NCBI GenBank assembly: GCA_045612485.1
Contig: JAZKZE010000109.1
Coordinates: 1 to 64,000 of the forward strand
DNA from: RGIG5327 sp045612485
GTDB taxonomy: Bacteria; Verrucomicrobiota; Lentisphaeria; Victivallales; UBA1829
Length of the DNA: 64,000 bases
Direction of reading: 5' to 3'
Positions 1 to 7,242 of this stretch are shown here, in pieces; the first letter of the stretch is position 1, and every line of letters starts with the position of its first letter. A program made the translations under genes and the position numbers. Below the pieces are notes generated by a model. It had not been told where the DNA came from, ran no database searches, and was given only the letters and a program-made list of their open reading frames with translations.

Positions 1-341
1 CTTGGAAGAATCAACAGGGGAGCAGGAATAATGCAATTAAAAGACATTTGCTGTGCACAATCATCGAACATTGCCCTGAAAGATTTAAAACACAACAGCA
101 AGCAGGTACAAATTGCGATATTGAGAGCACCGATCGGTGCACGAACAGAAAGCAGCAGATCTCCGCAATGTGCTATTTTGGTTGGTTCATCACACCACAT
201 ACGAACTTGAGGAGTCAGGCTACCGAAGTCCGCATTCCCTTGAAAGAACGGCATTCCACGCTGTTCTGCGTTGTATGAACTTGAAGCAGGAGATTGCCCC
301 ATATTAATGCTGCAAATATCTGCCAGTTTCACCTTTTTCAT
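1..341 (-). CDS. hsdS: Type I restriction specificity subunit HsdS, N-terminal part (runs off window)
   Basis: The frame is open from an ATG at 341 to the window edge (113 codons). Residues 1 to about 76 look like the first target-recognition domain of HsdS: the GQSP motif, then PFFQGNADFG, then GDLLLSVRAPIGALNIA. HsdS would choose the DNA site methylated and cut by the HsdM/HsdR complex. After NIA (about base 114) the expected CIGRGL-type continuation is missing. The sequence there is the reverse complement of the start of a second hsdS on the plus strand, so the remaining residues are probably not a natural HsdS. The gene lies 87 bases downstream of the YhcG-like gene in an hsdM operon. The active specificity gene may continue outside the window. 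Confidence 0.75.
   Translation of the reverse strand, partial: MKKVKLADICSINMGQSPASSSYNAEQRGMPFFQGNADFGSLTPQVRMWCDEPTKIAHCGDLLLSVRAPIGALNIAICTCLLLCFKSFRAMFDDCAQQMSFNCIIPAPLLILP
31..210 (+). pseudogene. N-terminal fragment of a second HsdS, opposing the first
   Basis: An ATG at 31 follows GGGGAGCAGG, a good ribosome binding site. The first 25 or so residues (MQLKDIC, then SSNIALKDL) resemble HsdS variants that begin LKDIC..SSNIAQKDL and normally continue to a YPIYGASG motif. Here the similarity stops near base 100-114, and the frame then reads the antisense of the first hsdS before a stop at 208-210. The result is two hsdS starts pointing at each other. That is what an inversion with breakpoints inside two same-strand hsdS genes would leave. 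The family resemblance is from memory, not a search. Confidence 0.5.
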
Positions 342-428
342 GCAACCACCCCGTATTTTCGATAGGCAGATGATAAATTCTCCAACAAGTTGTTGGTAAA
401 TTCATATACAGAAAAAACTTTTCCTCTT

Positions 429-1613
429 TTATTCATCATCAGAAAGTCCTTCCTGTATATTTCCAGAGGTGATTTTCTTTTCCAGCTCTTTACGCAATGC
501 ATCAATATCTGGAAGTGCTCTTTTGATTTTTTCCGGCATTTCATCAGCGGTTTTATAAGTTGCAACGCCCATCGGTTTATTATAATCCCGGACTGCGTAT
601 TCGACAAATGCTCTGTCTGCTGACTTGCAAAGCACAATACCGACAGATGGGTTTTCGTGCGGCTTTCTTACTGTATCATCCAATGTCTGCAAATAAAGAT
701 GCAACTGTCCAAGGTATGCCGGTTTGAAATCACCTGTTTTCAACTCCACCGCTACAAGAGCATTCAATTCCCGATTGAAGAAAAGCAAATCAACAAAAAG
801 ATCCCGCCCTACAGCATCCAATTGATATTGATTGCCGATAAAGATAAAATCATGCCCAAATGTCAGTATGAAGTCCTTTATATGTTCAACAATGGCATTT
901 TCAATAACTCTTTCATCCACATCATCCGCATCTCCGGCATCAAGTTCTTCCACATTGATGAAATCAAGCAAGTACTCATCCTTGAATGACATCAGGGTAT
1001 TGATTGCTTGTTTTGTTTGAGGAATCGTTGCTAAAAAATTATTTGGCAACTTCCCTGTATGATGAAAGTCCCCGGCCTTCAGGTGTTCACGCAGAACATA
1101 TTTATTCCAATGAGCGGTATATGCCAAATGGATGTAGAACAGCCGTTCTTCCAATGTTTCTGTTTTATTGAGAATTTCCATGTGATGAGAAAAACCGATT
1201 CCAAGAAATTCCTGCGGATTGATTTCGGCAGCCCACGGCTGGCGATTTGTTGCGACCAGTACATCAGATTTTATTGTTTGTGTGGAATCTGGCAAATCGA
1301 CAGCCACCGGCTGGCGATTTATATAAGGCATCCACACTTCAAAAAACTGTCTCATGTTTTTCAAGTTATTAACTGAAAAACCTTTTAATCCAGGCAACTC
1401 TCTTTTTAATTGAGAACTGATAGCCTCTATCGCTCCAGTTCCCCAAAATCCTTTGCGGGAATTTTCAGAAACATAACGCCCAATACCATAATACAATGAC
1501 AAAAGTTCCCGGTTGGAATTAAGTGCCGCCCGTTGCTGACTTTCAAGAATAGCTTGCTTTAATACAGAAACAGCTTCCTTGACACCATGAAAATCTAAAC
1601 TGTTTTCACTCAT
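429..1613 (-). CDS. DUF1016 / YhcG-like PD-(D/E)XK nuclease domain protein
   Basis: This 394-residue protein has the two-part layout of the DUF1016/YhcG family. A helical N-terminal domain (about residues 10-150, with LYYGIGRYVSE and FSVNNLKNMRQFF) is followed by a C-terminal PD-(D/E)XK-type nuclease fold (about 230-370). The acidic DLFVDLLFF strand and the VELKTGDFKP strand supply the likely Asp and Glu-X-Lys residues. The start codon overlaps the hsdM stop (ATGA), so the two are translationally coupled, and an hsdS follows. Family members are often found beside type I restriction systems and other defence genes. The role here is unproven: it could be an accessory nuclease or an added defence gene. 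The family call is strong. Confidence 0.88.
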   Translation of the reverse strand: MSENSLDFHGVKEAVSVLKQAILESQQRAALNSNRELLSLYYGIGRYVSENSRKGFWGTGAIEAISSQLKRELPGLKGFSVNNLKNMRQFFEVWMPYINRQPVAVDLPDSTQTIKSDVLVATNRQPWAAEINPQEFLGIGFSHHMEILNKTETLEERLFYIHLAYTAHWNKYVLREHLKAGDFHHTGKLPNNFLATIPQTKQAINTLMSFKDEYLLDFINVEELDAGDADDVDERVIENAIVEHIKDFILTFGHDFIFIGNQYQLDAVGRDLFVDLLFFNRELNALVAVELKTGDFKPAYLGQLHLYLQTLDDTVRKPHENPSVGIVLCKSADRAFVEYAVRDYNKPMGVATYKTADEMPEKIKRALPDIDALRKELEKKITSGNIQEGLSDDE

Positions 1614-3106
1614 TTCAGCAGCTCCTTCAACGCTTTCAGTTCTGTCTGGAACTGTGTTTCAAGTTCTTCTATTTCTGCCAGTAATTGTTCGGTCGGCGGA
1701 TATTCCTCTGCAACATATTCAGTTTCTTTGTATTTATTGACGGAAAGGTCATAGGCGTTAGCAACGATTTCTTCCTTGGTAACAAAGAAGGATTGTTCGG
1801 TCCTCTTGCGGTCAACTTCTTTATCCAGAGCCTTAAAACGTGCGATAATATCAGGAATGTCATTTTCCGAAACAGCATTTCGCTTGTCATCCAGACTGAA
1901 GCCGTCAGCTTGCATATCATAAAACCAGACCTTATCGGTACCACCGTGGTCAGTCCGAGTAAAAATCAAAATAGCCGTTGATACCCCGGCATAAGGCTTG
2001 AACACCCCGGAAGGCATAGAGATTACAGCTTCCAGACGATGATCTTCCACCAACTTCTTGCGAATAGCTTTGTGAGCATTAGAGCTGCCGAACAGTACTC
2101 CGTCAGGCACAATACAGGCACACCGTCCGCCCACCTTCAGCATTCGCAGGAAAAGAGCAATAAAGAGTAATTCCGTCTTTTTAGTACTACACATTTTGAG
2201 CAAGTCAGCTGCTACAATATCTGCGTCCAAACTGCCCTTAAACGGGGGATTGGCAAGAATCAGAGAATATTTATCTTTATCAGGGTTCTGGTCTGACAGA
2301 CTATCCCGGTATTCAATAGTAGGATTGGTCACTCCGTGACTCATCATATTCATCGCACCGATCCGCAGCATCGTGCTATCCGTATCGTATCCATGGAACA
2401 TTGCATTCAGAAAATGATTTTTATTGGTCTGATCATGGAATATCTCATTTTTATGTGTTTCCCGCATATATTCACAGGCATTTATCAAAAAGCCAGAAGT
2501 ACCACAAGCAGGATCGCAAATAATTTCCTTTATTCCGGGATTCATTAATTCGACCATCATTCGGATAATATGTCGCGGCGTACGAAATTGTCCATTAACC
2601 CCTGCCGTTTCCAGTTTTGAAAGCAAATACTCATATACATCACCACGAATATCCATACCAGGCACTTTTGCCATCATGTCATAGATTTCATCAAGCGAAG
2701 AAACAACTTTTTGTAACAGCAATGGTGTTGGAATCTGAAATAACGCAGTACTCATGTACTTTGCATAAGAACTTTCTTTATTTGCAAGAGATTTAATAAA
2801 CGGAAAAACATTTTCTTGCATATTGGAGTACAATTTTTGTGCAGGAAAATCACGAAATACAGACCATTTCAGTTGAGTTCCGGCTACTTTGTGTTCACCA
2901 ATAGTTACTTCCGCTTTAAAGATACTTTTATGCTCCAAGTGCAACATCTGGGCACTTTTGGCTTTTCGGTTATCTTCATCATCCAGATCGTGGATAAACA
3001 TGAGGTAGGTCATTTGTTCAATCACACTTAAGGGGTTTACAACCCCACCAGTCCAGAAAGTTTCCCACAAGCTATTGATTTTATTTTTAAGTTCACCAGT
3101 TATCAT
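1610..3106 (-). CDS. hsdM: Type I restriction-modification DNA methyltransferase subunit HsdM
   Basis: N6-adenine methyltransferase subunit of a type I restriction system, which uses S-adenosylmethionine and works as a complex with HsdS. The protein is 498 residues from the ATG at 3106, which follows an AGAGG ribosome site; a longer frame to 3184 exists, but family members usually begin at this MITGELKNKI segment. An N-terminal helical domain (about 1-130) is followed by the methylase domain. The SAM motif DPACGTSGF lies near residue 200 and the catalytic NPPF near 287, with a short C-terminal coiled segment. It is the first gene of a minus-strand operon with the YhcG-like nuclease and hsdS. 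No hsdR is visible, so it must lie outside the window or be absent. Confidence 0.95.
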   Translation of the reverse strand: MITGELKNKINSLWETFWTGGVVNPLSVIEQMTYLMFIHDLDDEDNRKAKSAQMLHLEHKSIFKAEVTIGEHKVAGTQLKWSVFRDFPAQKLYSNMQENVFPFIKSLANKESSYAKYMSTALFQIPTPLLLQKVVSSLDEIYDMMAKVPGMDIRGDVYEYLLSKLETAGVNGQFRTPRHIIRMMVELMNPGIKEIICDPACGTSGFLINACEYMRETHKNEIFHDQTNKNHFLNAMFHGYDTDSTMLRIGAMNMMSHGVTNPTIEYRDSLSDQNPDKDKYSLILANPPFKGSLDADIVAADLLKMCSTKKTELLFIALFLRMLKVGGRCACIVPDGVLFGSSNAHKAIRKKLVEDHRLEAVISMPSGVFKPYAGVSTAILIFTRTDHGGTDKVWFYDMQADGFSLDDKRNAVSENDIPDIIARFKALDKEVDRKRTEQSFFVTKEEIVANAYDLSVNKYKETEYVAEEYPPTEQLLAEIEELETQFQTELKALKELLK

Positions 3107-3277
3107 AAAATCCTCTTTTTCTAAAAATATTAAAACATCCCGTAATGTACCATAAACCATTAATTTTTCAAGAGGATTCTGCAATTATGAAAAATATTTT
3201 TTAGACATTTACATTTGATTACAAAATAACTGTATCTTAATATAGAAAGTGAATATATACTCAGCTATGGCACAAAA

Positions 3278-3295
3278 AGTAACCCCGGGGTTACT
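3278..3295. promoter_or_regulatory. 18-base perfect palindrome
   Basis: AGTAACCCCGGGGTTACT reads the same on both strands and is followed by a run of T on the minus strand. It could be an operator for hsdM or a second, loop-poor terminator behind the one at 3325-3368. The sequence alone does not decide. Confidence 0.5.
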
Positions 3296-3324
3296 CTTTT
3301 GAGCGGTACAATCCCACTCCTATC

Positions 3325-3368
3325 TAAAAAAAAGCCGGAAGGAAGGCTTGTACTCCTTCAACTTCCGG
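3325..3368 (-). terminator. Rho-independent terminator after the DUF932 gene
   Basis: On the minus strand CCGGAAGTTGAAGG pairs with CCTTCCTTCCGG across a short loop, and CTTTTTTTT follows. It lies about 95 bases past the DUF932 stop and closes that three-gene operon. Confidence 0.8.
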
Positions 3369-3461
3369 GATGCAATTATTTTGAGTATGGGGGCATCACG
3401 TCCATACATTCCTTACAGAATCATACTGTAAGGGTTCGCAGAGATTCTGCTCCTGGCGGGG

Positions 3462-4190
3462 TTAATTCCATAATTCAGGACGTGTTCCATCCAGACCGAA
3501 ACAACGATTGAGTGCCATGTAAGAATGATCTACACGTTGAGGCGTGTATTTCTTTATGGTCTCTGTAAAAGCATTAAGCAAGCTCCATCTTGTAGGTTCT
3601 GCAAACTCTTCATGCTGCGGTGTTTTGAATTCCTTGAAAACTGGCACAATATCAGAAGAGTTGATCGCTCCCAACTCGGCGGCTCTGACAATGCGGGATC
3701 TTGCTTCATCATCATTTTTGAGATAAATGACTTTCAGATCTTCGCAGACTGTTTCCAGCATAAGGAACTCGTTTTCAAGTTCCGTTACTGCAACATCCAC
3801 AAGTTCGGTAAGCTCTATCCTTGAGGTATGCCGTCGTTTGATTACCGTCGTTCCTCCAAAAGCCAGATTGGAACAAACACGAACATTGATCCCCGCAGAA
3901 AGCCCCACAGCAAAACTCTTGTCGTGGGAATTTCGCAGACCGATACATCTGCTCCATTCTGAACTGGAACTTTTATTGATCCGCATCACTCCAAAGAGTT
4001 TCTGTCCCTCACGGGCAAGTCCGAAGTTCTCTTCCAGAATCTGCCAGGAATGAGCTTTCACTACATCAGTCACTGCCTCAATTACTTCCATGTGGGGAAC
4101 AGGTTTCCAACTCTCTGTTGCTGTTGGCGTCGGAACAAGAGCAATTTCAGCACGATCAACATACTTTCCTTCACACATTGTAAGTCCCAT
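3462..4190 (-). CDS. DUF932 (phage/plasmid-like) protein
   Basis: This 242-residue protein carries the hallmark central segment of the DUF932 family (IGLRNSHDKSFAVGLSAG, then VCSNLAFGG), found on phages, plasmids and integrative elements. No biochemical role is settled for the family. The start is placed at the ATG at 4190, because GGAGGT lies 7 bases upstream; a longer frame begins at 4229 without such a site. The ribosome site is embedded in the last codons of the upstream nuclease gene, so the two are co-translated. With that nuclease and the small gene before it, it forms a compact three-gene module ended by a terminator. The context suggests a role in element replication or recombination. 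Confidence 0.8.
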   Translation of the reverse strand: MGLTMCEGKYVDRAEIALVPTPTATESWKPVPHMEVIEAVTDVVKAHSWQILEENFGLAREGQKLFGVMRINKSSSSEWSRCIGLRNSHDKSFAVGLSAGINVRVCSNLAFGGTTVIKRRHTSRIELTELVDVAVTELENEFLMLETVCEDLKVIYLKNDDEARSRIVRAAELGAINSSDIVPVFKEFKTPQHEEFAEPTRWSLLNAFTETIKKYTPQRVDHSYMALNRCFGLDGTRPELWN

Positions 4191-4192
4191 AT

Positions 4193-4966
4193 TTACCTCC
4201 ATTTCTTGCAGCGGTCTGCATAGGGACACTCATTGCAAGTAAAGTTCGTTTCATTGGGATAGAAGTTGCCGCTATTCACGCTTCGTTCGATCTGATTTGC
4301 CAGAGAAACAAACCTATCAAGCTCATCATTTGTGCGTAAAGTATAGTAGTTATTGACAGTTGGCGACTTTGCCTTTGTTATGACATCAAAACGGAAAAGC
4401 GGATTTTCACCAAACTTTTCTCTGTAAGCATAACAAAATACAGTAGCCTGCAAATCCTTATCCGCTTTATCAATGGGCCACTTTGCAGATGCCGTTTTCC
4501 AGTCAACAATACAGTTATCGTGACCATCTGTCACCACGCAATCAAACTCACCAATAAGAGGTTTACTCAATCCGGGGACAGTAACAGAAAACCCTTCGGC
4601 AACTTTCTGAACCGCATAATCATCTGCCCAGTTTTCACAGGCTTTTTCCAGCATCCTGATCCCCGTTTCAAGCAAAGAATCGTAACTCTCATTCTGCTTA
4701 TAGATCAGGTTTGCCACAACCTCCGTTTCCACCTTGAAAAAGTCCTCAAAAACATCCACAACCTCACGGACAGACATATCTTTTCCGATCCTTGCCCGTT
4801 CAGAAAGTGCCGCGTGAATAGCACGTCCAAAGGGAAAACAGGAAGAGGTGCGTTCCGGCTCAACCTTATCAATATAGCGGAACTGATATTTCAAAGGACA
4901 ACCCAGAAAACACTGAAACGCCGAATAGGACCAGTGGGGCAGCTCTTTCAAATTTACAATATTCAT
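4193..4966 (-). CDS. RecB/Cas4-like PD-(D/E)XK nuclease with likely iron-sulphur cluster
   Basis: Of the 257 residues, the N-terminal part (HWSYSAFQCFLGCPLKYQFRYID) is typical of RecB/Cas4-type nucleases. The active-site strands are GEFDCVV (Asp) and CIVDWKTA (Asp-X-Lys), near residues 135-155. C-terminal cysteines CNECPYADRC, together with Cys near residue 19, match the four-cysteine iron-sulphur pattern of Cas4/AddB-like enzymes. The family cleaves or resects DNA ends. The start has a GGAGG site, and the ATG overlaps the stop of the upstream gene (ATGA). There are no cas genes or CRISPR repeats nearby, so a phage- or element-type recombination role fits better than CRISPR adaptation. Confidence 0.85.
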   Translation of the reverse strand: MNIVNLKELPHWSYSAFQCFLGCPLKYQFRYIDKVEPERTSSCFPFGRAIHAALSERARIGKDMSVREVVDVFEDFFKVETEVVANLIYKQNESYDSLLETGIRMLEKACENWADDYAVQKVAEGFSVTVPGLSKPLIGEFDCVVTDGHDNCIVDWKTASAKWPIDKADKDLQATVFCYAYREKFGENPLFRFDVITKAKSPTVNNYYTLRTNDELDRFVSLANQIERSVNSGNFYPNETNFTCNECPYADRCKKWR

Positions 4967-5379
4967 GCTGCCCTCCAGGAGTTAATGAGGTTGGAACACT
5001 GACTTTTGGTCAACTGTTCTACACTTGCAACACCATGCTGTGCGGCAATTTGTGCTGGCGATATTCCTTTGTTTCTTGCAAGATCAAGCATAAATTTGAT
5101 CTGTTTGGGAGATGCAGGAATTCCATTATTTGCCTGTGGGTGTTGATTAGTCTGAACTTGTGCTGTTGGCGTATTATTCTGCACAGGCACACTTTTTCCA
5201 TGCAGTTCTGCCTCAACAGAATTACGTACCATTTCAAAGGTGGCATGGATGCGGTTCTGTAATTCATTCTGGCTCAATCCATCAGGCAATTCAACCTCAA
5301 TAGAAGCGTGATAGGACTGACTTGTAAATTCCCCATCAGCGGGGACTTTTTTGCTGTAAGAAGCGTTTAATTTAAGCAT
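4963..5379 (-). CDS. Small conserved element protein, possible DNA-processing partner
   Basis: The protein has 138 residues from the ATG at 5379, preceded by AAAGGAAAATAAA. The longer frame starting at 5415 would overlap the divergent promoter at 5396-5423. The N-terminal half (to about residue 65) is predicted alpha/beta. A Gln/Asn-rich linker follows, then a helical C-terminal domain containing SPKQIKFMLDLARNKG and LTKSQCSNLINSW. That C-terminal helix pair is common at the ends of phage and element proteins. I cannot assign a function. Its coupling to the nuclease suggests a DNA-binding or annealing-type partner, which is inference only. Confidence 0.6.
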   Translation of the reverse strand: MLKLNASYSKKVPADGEFTSQSYHASIEVELPDGLSQNELQNRIHATFEMVRNSVEAELHGKSVPVQNNTPTAQVQTNQHPQANNGIPASPKQIKFMLDLARNKGISPAQIAAQHGVASVEQLTKSQCSNLINSWRAA

Positions 5380-5395
5380 TTTATTTTCCTTTCTC

Positions 5396-5423
5396 TTGAT
5401 TTTTGTAAATTTCACGTTATATT
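5396..5423 (+). promoter_or_regulatory. Promoter for the 62-aa gene and BrnA-like antitoxin
   Basis: TTGATT (5396-5401), a 16-base spacer and TATATT (5418-5423) match the promoter pattern seen throughout this window. The first start codon is 25 bases downstream. Confidence 0.6.
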
Positions 5424-5447
5424 TTGTGTAAACACAGGAGCAGATTC

Positions 5448-5636
5448 ATGGATCATCGAATAGAAAAATTCAAACTATGGTTGAAAAATCCGCCGGTAAT
5501 GAAATTTCCGGTTCCTGTAAATTTGCCTGCGTTTTCCAAAAAGTCATTTCGCAATTATGAAGAAATGAACAAATGGAAACAGGAATATCTCAAAGAAATT
5601 GCTGCACAAGGCGGTATTAAATGGAAGAAATCCTGA
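5448..5636 (+). CDS. Small 62-aa protein paired with a BrnA-like antitoxin
   Basis: Start at ATG 5448 with GGAG 8 bases upstream; 62 residues, basic, with a proline-rich start (PPVMKFPVPVNLPAF) and a helical second half (KSFRNYEEMNKWKQEYL). It lies 9 bases upstream of the BrnA-like gene under one promoter, in the position where a toxin usually sits. However, it lacks the features of BrnT, which is larger and begins with a Trp/Asp-rich segment. It could be a novel toxin, a co-regulator or a degraded partner. I do not recognise the family with confidence. Confidence 0.6.
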   Translation: MDHRIEKFKLWLKNPPVMKFPVPVNLPAFSKKSFRNYEEMNKWKQEYLKEIAAQGGIKWKKS

Positions 5637-5645
5637 AAAAATAAT

Positions 5646-5873
5646 ATGCGAAAGGCTGTGCGTAAAGAGTATGATTTCAGTAAGGCTGTGAAGAATCCGT
5701 ATATCCGCAAAAAGGCAAAAACTCCTGTCACGATCCGACTGGGTGCAACAACGGTGGATTACTTCAAATCTCTTTCGGAAGAGGCAAATCTGCCGTATCA
5801 GACACTTATCAATTCCTACTTAACGGATTGCGCAAAGCGTAAACTGAAACCGCAGATTGCCTGGAATGAATGA
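5646..5873 (+). CDS. BrnA-like antitoxin (ribbon-helix-helix)
   Basis: This 75-residue protein begins with a basic segment (KEYDFSKAVKNPYIRKKAK). A ribbon-helix-helix core follows, VTIRLGATTVDYFKSLSEE, then LPYQTLINSYLTDCA, which is the standard pattern of BrnA/CopG-type antitoxins. Such proteins bind operator DNA as dimers and neutralise a BrnT RNase. Here the upstream neighbour is a 62-residue protein rather than a recognisable BrnT, and none is seen downstream. It may be an orphan antitoxin or part of a variant pair. It ends 5 bases before the convergent end of the clamp-like gene. Confidence 0.8.
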   Translation: MRKAVRKEYDFSKAVKNPYIRKKAKTPVTIRLGATTVDYFKSLSEEANLPYQTLINSYLTDCAKRKLKPQIAWNE

Positions 5874-5878
5874 TTTTG

Positions 5879-6130
5879 TTAAATCGCCATTCTGATCCGT
5901 TCGATGGCACGCTTGGCAAGGATGAAATCGCGCTCTTTCTGCTTCTGCGTCAGAGCTACTTCCTTAACCTTGCGGCTCAATGCGTTTGATTCTTCAAACA
6001 TGGCTTTCAATTTACTGCGCAATGCTTCAATACTTGCAGAAAGTTCTTCCAGAGGATTGTTTTCCTGCGCAGCTTCACCATTGTTAATGCTTGTGGTGCT
6101 GATGGTTGCAATTTTACTTTCGTTAGACAT
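5879..6130 (-). CDS. Possible internally started 83-aa coiled-coil protein within the clamp-like gene
   Basis: Inside the clamp-like gene, in frame, the codons just before Met at 6130 read AAGGAGAATGAAACA. This is an ideal ribosome binding site 9 bases ahead of that ATG. Initiation there would make an 83-residue protein: a short Ser/Thr-rich start and a long heptad-like helix (LEELSASIEALRSKLKAMF). The Gln/Asn linker directly before it looks like a domain boundary. The clamp and the coiled coil may be made both fused and separate. A proteomic or ribosome-profiling signal would be needed to prove the start. Confidence 0.4.
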   Translation of the reverse strand: MSNESKIATISTTSINNGEAAQENNPLEELSASIEALRSKLKAMFEESNALSRKVKEVALTQKQKERDFILAKRAIERIRMAI

Positions 6131-7240
6131 TGTTTCATTCTCCTTTTCGTTGTTTTGTGTTGTTTGAGTAGTATTTTCTGTCTGTTTTTGAGTTGTCTGA
6201 AGTAAGGGCATGGCTATAAATTGCCCCAGACCTCCTGTCGCAATAAAAGGACTGTGGCAAACTGCGGCACATTCCAGTTTGGTATGCCCCTGTGAGAGCA
6301 GATGCATCAGGATTTCTTTACTTACTGCCATTGCAAAAACATTCTTTTCAACGGCAAATTCAGCAGGAAATTCTTTCTTCTGCTCCTTATGTTTCAGAAT
6401 AAGAGTACATTTATCCTTCATTTCCAGATCAATAGTTGTGTGAGGCTTTTCATCCGGGATGGTTTTCAGAAAAGCAATCATTTCTTTGCCTTGCTGTTCA
6501 CTGAAAGTAACAGTGTTGGGAAGATTCTTGCTGTCAGGAATGATCGTTTTCCAGTCAGGGTATTTGCCCTGAATCCCCTTGCCGCACCAACGCCATGCAC
6601 CGGTAACGATCTCAAAAAAAGTTTCCTCTTTTTCTTTCCATGTGATCAAATGCCCCTGTGCCTCGCTCTTTGTTGCAAGAAGCGGTAAAGGAAATGGCAA
6701 AATCAATTCATCCATATTGAGCGGAAGAGGAGTATTCAAGAGTTCCCTGCCGTTGGTCACAGTAATTCCATCTCTGCTCAACTGGACTCCCTGCAACACC
6801 TTTCTATACTCATTTCTATTGATGACAGGTACTGCTGTTGCAAGCAGTTCCACAAAAGATGAGGGCAGTGTGAGAAAATGTTTTTTGCTTTCTTCTGCTG
6901 TGGGGGCGGCAGGAAAATCGCACTTTACTGGTGTAAGAAGTTTGCCATCTATAAGCATGAAATTTTTATCGGTCTCAAATATGAGATCCTTATTTCTGCT
7001 GCCCTTGACAGCTATTCTCAATGCTTCAAAATCAGCAATACAAGTAAAGGCTTCTGTGAAGGAACTTTCCATTGTAAAGAAAAGATGCTCCACTCCATTT
7101 GTAGTTTCAAATACTAATTTCCCGTTTTTGCCTTTTATGCGGATAGATTTATTTGCTTCCACAGGCGAGGTTCTTGTTACAAGTTTCCCCAGAGCAGCAA
7201 GAGCTCCGGCAAGTTCATTTTTTACGATTTCAAATTTCAT
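5879..7240 (-). CDS. DnaN-like sliding clamp with added C-terminal coiled coil
   Basis: Of the 453 residues, about 345 follow the three-domain layout of the DNA polymerase III beta clamp. Domain 1 starts KFEIVKNELAGALAALGKLV. Domain 2 has NRNEYRKVLQGVQL and VTNGRELL, compare DER.VL.GV and TDGHRL in DnaN. Domain 3 has GKYPDWKTIIP and ends FIATGGLGQFIAMPL, close to the clamp C-terminal PM.L. A Gln/Thr/Asn linker (about 350-370) and a charged coiled coil follow, which ordinary DnaN lacks. The ATG at 7240 is used because AGGA precedes it; the TTG two codons earlier is less likely. It is last in an operon with two membrane-associated genes. An element-borne clamp suggests self-contained replication or recruitment of host polymerase. 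Confidence 0.75.
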   Translation of the reverse strand: MKFEIVKNELAGALAALGKLVTRTSPVEANKSIRIKGKNGKLVFETTNGVEHLFFTMESSFTEAFTCIADFEALRIAVKGSRNKDLIFETDKNFMLIDGKLLTPVKCDFPAAPTAEESKKHFLTLPSSFVELLATAVPVINRNEYRKVLQGVQLSRDGITVTNGRELLNTPLPLNMDELILPFPLPLLATKSEAQGHLITWKEKEETFFEIVTGAWRWCGKGIQGKYPDWKTIIPDSKNLPNTVTFSEQQGKEMIAFLKTIPDEKPHTTIDLEMKDKCTLILKHKEQKKEFPAEFAVEKNVFAMAVSKEILMHLLSQGHTKLECAAVCHSPFIATGGLGQFIAMPLLQTTQKQTENTTQTTQNNEKENETMSNESKIATISTTSINNGEAAQENNPLEELSASIEALRSKLKAMFEESNALSRKVKEVALTQKQKERDFILAKRAIERIRMAI

Positions 7241-7242
7241 TT

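Larger units (their letters stand above)
3107..3461. other. Intergenic stretch between hsdM and the DUF932 gene
   Basis: This AT-rich gap must hold the hsdM promoter, although I see no convincing -35/-10 pair. It also contains an 18-base perfect palindrome (3278-3295) and the terminator of the upstream operon (3325-3368). No gene-like frame has a ribosome site. Confidence 0.6.
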
